Assembly (NCBI GenBank): GCA_963691655.1
Contig: OY829329.1
Location: 63,048,852 to 63,112,851, forward strand
DNA length: 64,000 nt
Source: Toxonevra muliebris
Taxonomy: Eukaryota > Arthropoda > Insecta > Diptera > Pallopteridae
Direction of reading: 5' to 3'
The stretch's first letter is position 1. The number at the start of each line of letters is the position of its first letter. This document shows, piece by piece, positions 1-9,604 of this stretch. The position numbers and the translations under genes are program-made. The notes under the pieces were generated by a model. It was not told the origin of the DNA and made no database searches. It saw nothing but the letters and a program-made list of their open reading frames with translations.

Positions 1-1320
1 GAATGAATTGTTAATTCATAATATAAAGAAAGGGAATCAGAAACTTCATGCTAACAAAACAACAAAAAATCATGCTTAAATTAAGAGCGTAACTAATGCG
101 ATCGCTCTCGCTTTGAATGCTACGAAAATAAAAAAAAAACAAAAGAGTTTCAAGTTTATTAGAAAACGGAAAAAAATGTTACAATTTTGTCTTCATCGTT
201 GTCGTGTCGTGCTATGGCATTAATTGAGCTTAAATGAAAATTACAAAAAGGTGGCTAGAAAAATTGTTAACACAGCGGGTGGTTAAGCGTTGTAAAGCTT
301 AAGGAAGGGTAGGGTCTATAAGCAGAATTTCAGTTTAACTCTCGTATTTATTGTATAAAATGCGCTGCAGTCACGCTGGAATCATTGATTCAAAATTAAA
401 ATGCTACAGTTTCAGTTACATTTTTTTTTTTGGGTAATTTTATTTTAAAAGAAAATTAAGTTCGTGCTTTTTTTTTTACTTTTTTAAGTGAGCCAAACAA
501 ATTTTTAATCGATTTTTGTACTACTTTTTTCTAATATGAAATTCATAATTTTTGGCAATTTTTTTTTTTTTTTGCACAATATTCGTCTAGGAATTAAATA
601 CACTCAGTCACTCACTCATTCACTTGTAGCAATTATTATATCTCGGTATCTATTGTTACAAATATGTCAAGGCTATATCGAGTACTATAAATTTCACGTA
701 TTTTTGTAATTTTTCAATACAAATTCAATACATAAATTTGGGTTTCTTTCAAAGTATCATATTTTACACGTTTGTATTTATTAATTCCAAACGCATTTCA
801 AATGTTAATGTTACTCTCAAAAACTTTATACAAGTTATGCAATTTTGTGTATTTCACTATTTTCATTACTAGTTGTTGTTTTCCTTTGTTGTTGTTGTTG
901 TAGGTTTTGTTGCTTTCTTCTCGTCTTGGTTTTTTTTTGGTGTTTTTTTTTTGCAAACAATACCTCTAATCACGTGCCAAACTAAAAGACGCGCATTTTT
1001 CATGTTATGTTGTTGTATTTATTTGTTACTAATACAACAATGTAATAAATTGTCAGCGACGACATCATTTGACAATTATTGCGAGTTGTATTAGTTGTGC
1101 TATTTTAGTTACAATTGCAGTTTTTTATTGTTGTCTTCTTTTTTTGGTAGTGACATTTTGGCAGCGTCTTTCTTTACTAGTTTTGTATTGTATATGATTT
1201 CTATTGCACAGTGTAATGAAATATTCATAAAAGTGATGAAATTTTGAGGGAATTTCATACAGATACAAATTGTTGTCTGTCAGATTTCTTGAACAGTTGC
1301 TGCTCATATATATATAGCAA
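1..1320. other. AT-rich non-coding stretch
   Basis: I see no gene here. The stretch holds poly-T runs, a short (GTT)n run near 885-900 and some low-complexity open frames rich in Phe, Leu and Val, which reflect T-rich DNA rather than a protein. No TIR, tRNA or repeat unit was recognised. Confidence 0.7.
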
Positions 1321-1550
1321 TATTGCAGGTATATTCATCTTTGCCCTTGAGGAAGCCAGAATCCAAAATTAAGTCAAAGTCAGAGCTAAAGTTAGAACCT
1401 CAGCCGAAGCTAAATTGACAGTAGCCACAGTTAAAGCCACATTCAAAATTACATTAAAATTCATATTCACTTTTTGTTTTTTTTATTTCTAGCTAGTAAC
1501 CTCTGAACCTTTTATTGTTTTGAAAATGGCATGAGTTCTGAAATTATTAT

Positions 1551-2045
1551 GAATCTTAAAGAGAAAAGAGAAGAAAGGGGGGAAAAAAAGTTTAAGGGTG
1601 AGGAGGGAAAAACAAGAAAGGAAATAAAAGGGTGATATTGAAAGGGAAATAGAGAAAATTAAAGCGTGGCAAGGACAAGCGAAAATCAGATAAATAGAGC
1701 CAAAATTGTTATACCGATATAATCAGGTTGCTTTCCTTCCTCTCTGTCTCTCTCTCTCCGACACCAGAATCCGCTACTCCTAGCGATCTGGTAGTTTTAA
1801 GTGTAATTTTTCAAACTTTGTTTTGTTTTCCCCTAGATTGTCAGGCGGGTTTCAGTTCTAAAGACGGGGAGGAAGGTCCTCTGCTCCCAAACTAATCAGA
1901 AGAATTGATATGCATAAGTAATACGTTGGCTCTATCCGGTCTTCCTCTTTCCCTCTCCCATACTCACACTCTTTCTAACCCCCTTCCCTCATCTCCCCCT
2001 TTTTCTCTGGCTTAATTCTTTCTTATTCTTACTTTTCTCTCTTCG
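1551..2045. repeat. Opposed purine and pyrimidine tracts
   Basis: About 1551-1670 is strongly purine on the + strand (GAAAAGAGAAGAAAGGGG type). About 1735-1760 and 1925-2045 are strongly pyrimidine (CTCTCTGTCTCTC, TTCCCTCTCCC). The opposite strand bias over 0.5 kb resembles a decayed inverted low-complexity repeat. Nothing here looks coding. Confidence 0.5.
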
Positions 2046-2334
2046 CAACAGATGTTCTCTCTAGAATTGATTAATTGTAGAATTTTTTAGAATTCTCTAA
2101 AATTTGGCTAAAAAAATTTCATAAAAATCGGGGGTCATTAAGTTATTGAAGAATAAACCAAGGAACAAAAGATGACCAAAAATAGTTTTAATAGTTGCAA
2201 GGGTAAGGGGAGTAGGGGGCTCTTCATGGATCATCCTCTCTCCGTCTAGAACTCATGCTTGTTACAATTGCAAATTTTAATTTTCAATAAAATTTTTAAA
2301 TCTTTACTTGAATTATGTTCTGCTTTGATTGTTC

Positions 2335-3620
2335 AACATACTGTATTATGATAACTATATCTCGAAAACTTTCTAAGATATTGTTGACACTAAGACTTTA
2401 CTTTTTTATTCCGAAAGTATTTTCCAACTCGATTTTCCAATGATTTAGTTTTTTTGAACGTTTTATAAGTTTTTCCTTGAAATATTTCCAAACTTGACAG
2501 TTACAGATACTTGAAGATAAATATACTTATCTCAAAAACTTACTAAGATATTGCAGATAGATTTTATTTTGAAGTTTTGTGGAAATTTTCAAAATCAATT
2601 TTAATTATAATTTGTGTCGATTTTTTAAATCCTTCACCAACTCCGAGTATTAACCAACCACATTTGAATGAGAATATCTCAAAAAAGTAATGAGATATTG
2701 ACAACAGTAAAAATTGTATGTCATGTAAAGATTTTTGCAAATTTTTTAAGTCTCTTAGTTGAAATATTTCGAAGATGACTTAACAATATCTTGAAAATTT
2801 ACTGAGATATTACAAGCATTAAAAATTTACCTATATGCTTTAATAGAATTTTTTAAATCGATGGTGATTGAGACACTTAAAGATTTTTTTTAATCGCTCA
2901 TTTGAAATATCTCTCGCTTTGACAGTTATTAAACTGCATAAGGATGAAAATATTTCGAAAACTTACTGAGATATTGTAAGTACTAACTAAAAGTTAATTT
3001 TTACGTTTTAAAGAGATTTTCAAAATTTATTTTTATTTAGAATTGTTCCCAATTTTTCTTACACGTGTTGACAAAAATGCAAATCAATGACTACAGCTCG
3101 AAAATTTACTGAGATATCACAAAAAAAAATAATTTTTTTTTGTTTTAAAGGAACTTTCAAAATTGATTGCAATTTATATTTTTAAAAATCTGTTTAGTCC
3201 CTTACTTGCAATATTTCCACCTTTGACAGTTGCTTAACTATATAACTATGATTATATCTCGGAAACCTACTGAGATTGAGACTGAGAAAAATTATATATT
3301 TTAATTTAGACTTTTGCAATTTTTTTAAATTTAACTTTAAATTTTTCCGTCTTTGACAGTTACTAAAGTACGTTAGAATGAATCTACCTTGAAATATGTT
3401 CCAGATTGATTTAGATTTAAAATTTTAGTGATATTTAATTTTGTTTTTGCTTTGAGGATTAATTCTATCTCAAAAACTCACTTAAATATAGCAGTAAATT
3501 AAATTTAATTAAAATCTCATCATTTATATGTCAACCAGAATATGCAAAATTGTTCGAGATTTGAATTTTTGGTGATTTTCAATTACAGCTTTAAGTTACT
3601 TTAAATAGCTATTGATAACT
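2335..3620. repeat. Degenerate ~150-bp tandem array, about 8 units
   Basis: A core of the form ATATCTCGAAAACTTACTG followed by AGATATTG recurs with cores near 2361, 2531, 2678, 2790, 2955, 3097, 3258 and 3469. Spacings are 112-211 bp, mostly 140-170. Several units also carry a CTTTGACAGTTACTAAA-like motif about 30-60 bp before the core. Units are heavily diverged and contain indels, so the array looks old. The period is close to nucleosome repeat length, as in many satellites; that parallel is inference. No open frame runs through it. Confidence 0.75.
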
Positions 3621-3650
3621 TGAAAACCTTTGCAGTTTTTGTTTCACAAT

Positions 3651-3722
3651 CTAATGTTTTATTTTATTCTTTCTTTATCTTTCTAGTTTATATATGAAAA
3701 TAATTTTGGATTTCAGGTAAGT
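3651..3722 (+). other. Candidate 30-nt microexon with flanking splice signals
   Basis: In order the sequence shows a CTAAT branch-point match (3651-3655, the form typical of flies), a pyrimidine-rich tract, a TTTCTAG 3' splice site ending at 3686, a 30-nt segment (3687-3716) ending CAG, and GTAAGT, a perfect 5' splice consensus, from 3717. The 30 nt divide into 10 codons and are open in two of three frames. The branch A lies 32 nt before the AG, a normal distance. An alternative reading is a recursive splice site, because TTTCAG abuts GTAAGT. No host exon is recognised on either side, so expression is unproven. Confidence 0.45.
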
Positions 3723-4680
3723 TTATTTGATTTTGCTTTGTTTGCCAGTAAACAATTTCATAAATGTTCATATTTTACAACAATATCACAAGTAACTAAC
3801 TACTAACTCAGACAGCTATATACCTTTGTCTTTTTCCATCTAGTTACTAGCTGAAGAATTTTACCAAATCCCATAAGCTTTATATGTAATTTTGCCACGC
3901 TGTGCGTTGATCGATTTTAAATTTGAGTTATATTTTTATGTAGTCGTATATCTACATAGTTTGTATGTTTAATAGCTTTTCAATATTTATTACTTTGAAA
4001 CATTTCTGCTCCACTAAACTATAAAAACAAAAATATATTTATTTATATAACGTTCGAACTTATGTAATTTGCAAGTACAAGTTGACAAAAAAAAGTTGAA
4101 ATATTAAATTGTAAACGTATAAAATGAAAAAAGTGAAGTAGGTAAGAAATTGTAGCAAAAATATTATATTGCTATTTTTGCTATTGCTATTGCAAGAAAT
4201 TGGAACATTGTATGTTATGCTATGCTATGCTATGTTACTGTGCGATGAGTGCAATATAGAGTATGATTTATATCTAGTTATTATTGTTGTTGTTGTTATA
4301 GTTTCAGCAATGCTATTTAGTATTGGGTAGTAGTGGTATGCATGAACGATTTCCGGTGGTATAGTATATTGATGAGTTCAGACATTGCGACAGCCGGTGA
4401 TGATGAATGTTCATATAATTGCTATAAATAGTTTTTATAAAGAAAGAGAGAGAGAAAAATTAAGATAGAGGAGGAGAAAAGGAGAGGCAGAGACAGAGAA
4501 TGGTAACTCACTTAAAAGTACTTGTTAATGGCTTTTTAATAAGGTCAAGTGATTTCTTTGTTTGGAATTGTAACAACTTCAATTAGAGAAAATAAGTTGA
4601 ACTTAATCTAAAAGCTTGTGCTTTTAAAATTAGTCATTAGAAAAACTATTTATTTGGCAAGGAATTTCTATAAATATCTA
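3723..4680. other. AT-rich stretch with a short TATGC microsatellite
   Basis: No gene is seen. A (TATGC)n run sits at about 4211-4237, a (GTT)n run near 4285-4297 and a GA run near 4443-4500. Confidence 0.65.
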
Positions 4681-5049
4681 TAATACTAGCTGACCCGTCA
4701 GACGTTGTTCTGCCCTTTTTACGAAGAAGCGGAAAAATTGAAGTTTATTTCATAAAAGAAGAATGAAGTTTCTTGATGTTTAAAATTGAATATTGGTAAT
4801 GAAAATTCAAGCTTAAATATTGAATTTGATAAAAATTCTAAATATAAAAATGTGGCATAAAAATTGGCATTTTTAAGAGCAATTAATTTTCAAAAGAATA
4901 TCAAAGACCGTTCTAGAAATTATATTATTCAAAAAAAAATTTAAAAATTGGGTTCATATTTGCTATTTATTATAAAAATAGAATTTGTTACAGCGCCACC
5001 TATCGGATTTTGGCATAGCTAGGCAGGTTATTGAGATATTTCATAAATT

Positions 5050-5250
5050 AGAAGAAATATTAGTAAAAAATAATAATAATAAAAAATAGAAATAGAGAAA
5101 ACAGTGAAAAAGTAGTAGAAAATGACAATATATTGTAGAAAAAAGTAGTAAAAAAGTGGTAAAAAGTATAAGTAGATAAAGTAGTAAGAAAGTAGTCGAA
5201 TATAAGAAGAAAATGATAGAAAAAATAAATTAAAATAATAGTTGAAAATA
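5050..5250. repeat. AGTAGAAAA-type low-complexity array, first copy
   Basis: Degenerate AGTAGAAAA/AGTAGTAAAA units fill this part of the interspersed repeat. The minus-strand translation, rich in Phe, Tyr and Leu, is an artefact of this composition. The equivalent tract in the second half is about twice as long. Confidence 0.7.
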
Positions 5251-5659
5251 GAAGTAGAGCATAGTGCAACACCCACTAATCCAACAAACTGATAGAATTT
5301 TTTAAATCCGGTATTGACAAATAATACTTCCATACTAAGATATCCCGTAATGAAAATTCAGGGTATATGGAAGGTGTCACACCCCCTTTGTCAACGCACC
5401 CATATTTTTGTTGTAGCATGGCATTGTTAATTCACGTTCTTGTACCAAATTTCTGTACTGTATTAGGATTTTACTATGGTTCAGTTGAATTATAGAAACA
5501 ATATTTTAGGACGCTCTATATTCATATCAAAGACTATTATTGAAATTATTTAAAAATTTGAACCAATTTTATATATATTATAAATATAGAATTTGTAGCA
5601 GCGCCACCTATCGGATTTCAAGATAGCTAGGCAGGGTCTTAAGATATTTCATAAAGTAG

Positions 5660-6100
5660 TAGAAATAATATTAGAAAAAGGAATGGAAAAAGTAGTAGAA
5701 AATAGCAGCAAAATAGAAGAAAATAGTAGTAGAAATTGTAGTAGAAAATGTAGTAGGAAAAAGAATTGTTTTACAAATTGTTGTAAAGAAGTAGTAAAAA
5801 CGTAGCAGAAAAGGTAATAGAAAAATAGTTAAACATAGTAGTACAAAAACAGTAAAAATGGAGTGGAAAGAGTGGTAGAAATAGTAGTAGAAAAAATTGT
5901 AAAAAAGTAGTAAAAAATAGTAGTAAAAAATAAGAAAAAATGTATTAAAAAGTAGTCGAAAAAAGTACTAAAATAGTAGTGGAAAATATTGGTTGAAAAA
6001 GTAGTAGAAAATAAGAAAAATTTCCTGAAAAAAAAAGTTTAAAAGTAGTTGAAAATAGTAGTAGAATTAGTAGTAGAAATAGTAGTAGAAAATAAAAGTG
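5660..6100. repeat. AGTAGAAAA-type low-complexity array, second copy
   Basis: This is the longer counterpart of the 5.05-5.25 kb tract, built from GTAGTAGAAAAT-like units. Its extra length accounts for the offset between the duplicated halves rising from about 607 to about 845 bp. Confidence 0.7.
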
Positions 6101-6515
6101 AAACATGGTGCAACACTCACTAATCCAACAAACTGAAAGAATTTAAATTTTAGTACCGTACCATAAATGCCTCCTCTAAGATATTTCATAATGGAAATTC
6201 AGGTTATATGGAAGGTGCCACACCCCCTTTGTCAATCCCACCTTTATTTTTGTTGTAGCATGGTATTGCCAATTCTCGTTATTGTACCAAATTTCTGTGC
6301 TGTGCTATAAATGTTTCTTGAGATATACCCAAAAAGCTATTAGGATTGTATGGGAGGTGCCACGCCACTTTCCTAAAAGTCATTATGAATAGCTATGAAC
6401 CATCCTCCCGCCTAAGAAAATATATTCTGAAAAAATATGACTTCAATCGCTCCAGTTGTTCAGAAGTTACACGATGACATACACACAAAACTCTACGATT
6501 ATATATAATAAGATT

Positions 6516-7900
6516 AAATCAATCTTAGCACCAGTGATCTATTTATGTCTCTTTTTCTTTAATTGTCAAAGCAGTAAAGCTTGCAAAAGTATGTAAATGA
6601 ATCCAAAAACTTAAGATACAAACTTTTTAGTTTTTTTTTTTTCTTTAAAAGAATGAAGATTTTATAATTGATTTTTTTTTTTCTCCCAATTTTGTGTGCA
6701 AATATTTCACACTTTCGAAATTTTATCAAATATTAAAAAAAAATACATATAAAATAAATAAATTTAATTTATTTCAATTAATCACGAAGCACTAATAAAA
6801 AAAAACACGCAATATTTGTAAATTTTTAAGCAGCTTAATTTTTCACAAAAAAAAAAAACACTCCACAAAAAATTACCAAATAAAAAACCTTCCCAAAAAA
6901 ACACCAAATTGTCGCGTGCCAAGAAGGCGACAAGTGAATCTATCTAGCTTAAGATAAGCTACAAGACAAAACAAAAACGACGAAGAAAGAAGATAATTTA
7001 TCTTCAAATAAAAAAGACTCACTCAGACAAAACAATTGTTATTTTGTCAGTTGAAATAGCAGCATTTAGTTTAACTAATTGTTTAAGTGTTTGAGTAAAC
7101 GTTAGTGCAAGAGTGCAAAAGCAAACGCTAGCATATTTTTTTACATTTGTTATTTTTTATTACATTTTTTTTTTTGCAAAAAAGAAGGTAAACTATAAAA
7201 ATTAAATGTATGAGAAATGAGCATTTGACTGCCGTAAAAAAGCTGCCAAAAAAAAAAATAAAAAGAAAAAAAAATGCACGCCACGCCAAATAAAATGAAA
7301 AAGAAATTGATAATAAAAACTGCGGAAAAAAATTTTATTAACAATGTGAATGAATAATGTGAAATTGTAATGGCATTTTAACTATTTTCTGAAGATATGT
7401 GTCTACATAAAAACATTTTTTTTAAAGCAATTTCTTCTTTTTGTGTTCCGGCAAATTTTTACTAAAGCTAAGATTATTATTTTTTTAATGTTTTTTCCGC
7501 CAAATTTTTATTAAAGCTAAGGCTATTTTTTTTTTATAGTTTTTAACTTAAAATTGTGCTTTGTTTTGTTTAAATGGCATATTAACATTATTTTGCATAT
7601 TTTATTATATTTTTACTATATCTTTAATTAGATGATTGTGTTTTTATAAACATGTGCGTAGACAATTTTGAAGTTAAATTGTTTTCAGTTTTTTTCTTCT
7701 GTGTTTAAGTTTAGATACAATATTCTTATTCGTTTAATAACTTCTGTAGAGACGATTAATAATAAATTCGCAATATTTATGTAAATTTTAATTATGCTAG
7801 TCAAGGAAAAGTAAAAAAAAAATTGCAGACCTAGAACTGCAATTTTCAACTAATGGATTGGGGAGACCCCGTCAATTTAAGCTTTAAAAATTTATTTTTT
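6516..7900. other. A/T homopolymer-rich stretch
   Basis: Many A and T runs of 7-14 bases are present with no recognisable gene or repeat boundary. A short direct repeat, CAAATTTTTAYTAAAGCTAAG, occurs near 7453 and 7503. Confidence 0.6.
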
Positions 7901-7911
7901 TTCTGCGAATT

Positions 7912-8445
7912 TGTTAAAAGGCCACACGGAAAAAGAGTCGACTCTAGGCTACGATAAAGCACCAAGGAGGTTGTCTTGTGATATGGGGCTGCTTTTCAGC
8001 TAATAGTATGGGTCAAACGCATCACATTCGGGGAAATATCAAATACAATGATTATAAAAACATTTTTATAGACATAATACTTCCGTACGCAAACTTGGAA
8101 ATACCGCTTGGTTGGACTTTCCCCTGGATCATAACCCGAAGCGCACGTCTAAATTGGTAAAAGCTTGACTTATCGCAAAAAAATGTACAATTTTTCATCT
8201 GTCCAGTACAGTCCATCGATCTAAACCCAATTCAGAGTCATTTAATGACCGTGAAGCGAAAGATTGGCACGAAAATGTTTAAGAAACTGGAGGATATGTT
8301 TGAAGATGCTTAAAACCAATGGAAGCGAGTTCAAATCGATCAGGCGAAACATTTAATAGAGCCAATGCCATGTAGACATGCAACAATGATCGCTAATAAC
8401 ACTGCTTTGCATGGGTTTTGCGAATATGATTATTCCTAGTGTTTT
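7912..8445 (+). pseudogene. Tc1-like transposase fragment (dead)
   Basis: This is the C-terminal half of a Tc1-family DDE transposase, the enzyme that cuts and pastes the element at TA sites. Visible landmarks, spread over shifted frames, are an RP..KR-like segment near 7918, an IWGCFSANSMG motif from about 7981, DHNPKRTSKLVKA at about 8128-8166 (the second catalytic Asp region) and SIDLNPI near 8215. The residue after NPI should be the catalytic Glu but is Gln (CAG). Premature stops and at least two frameshifts confirm that it is dead. The N-terminal half and left TIR are not seen. A fold-back element follows, then a Tc1-type right terminus at 9602. Confidence 0.85.
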
Positions 8446-9280
8446 AGAATGAATTTTTCATGCTGAGCACGAATCTGGGGTCAAAAACTTCCCATCACAT
8501 CACGTTTTCGAGAAAAAAAGGGGTTGAAATCCCTGAAAACTGCGTTTTTGGCCATTTTTGAACAATTGTGGAGCTGAACCCTGACGTGCTACAAACTTTG
8601 CTAATATCAGAAATTAAAGACTGAACCATGCCCTTTCAAATGTTCGCCAAATTGTTCGCATGAGCCCTTGGAGCAGGAGGTGTGCATATGTCTAGGGGTG
8701 CAGGAAAGAAATGTACAGAAAACGGATTTTATCTAACTTACACCCACGGCCAGACATAATGAGCAATGTTTTAAGGGTCGTTGTCGTTGGTTACACATCT
8801 GCAGTCAGATTTCAAACATTCAAAATGGCGGATCAAATATAGTGGGTGCATTTTATCTTACTCATACCAACGAAATACAATGAAAAATGCAGTGGTCGGA
8901 AGTGTTTTAAAGGTCACTGATTACAAATCTACAGTCAGGTTTTAAAAATTCGAAATGGCGGATCAAATATGGCAGTCGAATTAATATGTAAGATAAAATC
9001 AGCTCTGTATAAATTTTTTTCGTGCACCCCTGGACATAATCTCACCCCCTGCTCTAAGGGCGCGAAAAAGGGCTTAGGGCTCAATTTGAAAGGGCATGGT
9101 TTAGTCTTTAATTTCTATTAGCGACGCTTGTAGCACGTTAGAGTTCCGTTCCACAATTTTACAACAATGGCCAAAAACGCTGATTTCAGGGATTTCAATT
9201 CCATTTTTCTCTGACCACAGATTCGTGTTAAGCATGAAAAATTCATTGGCAATCACTAGAGGCCATCTTATTCGCATAAG
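8415..9280. mobile_element. Fold-back element with ~300-bp inverted arms
   Basis: About 8415-8740 reads as the reverse complement of about 8985-9280. Matching blocks include AATTTTTCATGC, GAAATCCCTGAAA, GTTTTTGGCCATT, ACGTGCTACAA, AAAGGGCATGGTT on the opposite arm, and an AGGGGTGCA block nearest the centre. Divergence is clearly more than 10%. The central loop holds two ~128-bp direct repeats, each ending AAATGGCGGATCAAATAT (about 8823 and 8951). It lies between the Tc1-like coding remnant and the Tc1-like right end, which suggests insertion into that element. No coding capacity is seen. Confidence 0.75.
8738..8985 (+). repeat. Two ~128-bp direct repeats in the fold-back loop
   Basis: Each unit begins with a TTTTATCT-like block and contains CTRCAGTCAGRTTT and AAATGGCGGATCAAATAT. 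The two units are diverged by point changes. Confidence 0.7.
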
Positions 9281-9554
9281 AAAAGTTGAAATTTGTAGGG
9301 CAGTGTAATGGATATGCGACAAAGTTTTGAAAACTTTTTCGATTTTTCGTCAATTTTCACATTAAATTTTTCTAGTTGCACATGTTTTGACCTCTTCAAT
9401 TCAGACTTTAATTTAATATAACTTCTTTCTTCTTTTATTTGCAATATAATTTTGTACTTTTAATTTTTATAATAAATGGCAATAAGTAATACACTTTGTT
9501 TTGAATAAAAAAGATTTTTGATAAAAATTATTTTAGTGATTTTAAAAAGTCATT

Positions 9555-9604
9555 TAAAGTACAAGCGATTTTGGTTGCAAATAAAAAGTATGACCGGCAC
9601 TGTA
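9555..9604 (+). mobile_element. Right terminus of a Tc1-like element
   Basis: The sequence ends AAGTATGACCGGCACTG at 9602, followed by TA. Read from outside inwards it starts CAGTGCCGGTCATACTT, the form expected for a Tc1-family TIR at a TA target. No matching left TIR is found upstream of the transposase remnant. Confidence 0.65.

Larger units (their letters stand above)
4684..6515 (+). mobile_element. Interspersed repeat of the CTAGCTGACCCG...GACGTTGTTCTGCC type
   Basis: The left edge, ACTAGCTGACCCGTCAGACG, and the right edge, ACACAAAACTCTACGATT followed by ATATATAATAAGATT, resemble ends I know from a repeat widespread in arthropod genomes. I cannot assign the class. No open frame survives. 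The interior is duplicated. The CAGCGCCACCTATCGGATT block occurs at 4991 and 5598, the GTGCAACACCCACTAATCC block at about 5260 and 6107, and the GGTGTCACACCCCCTTTGTC block at about 5373 and 6215. The two halves are separated by an expanding AGTAGAAAA low-complexity core. Confidence 0.6.

Noticed and set aside
5028..5333. Minus-strand hydrophobic frame at 5.0-5.3 kb
   Set aside because: It arises from the AGTAGAAAA low-complexity core of an interspersed repeat.
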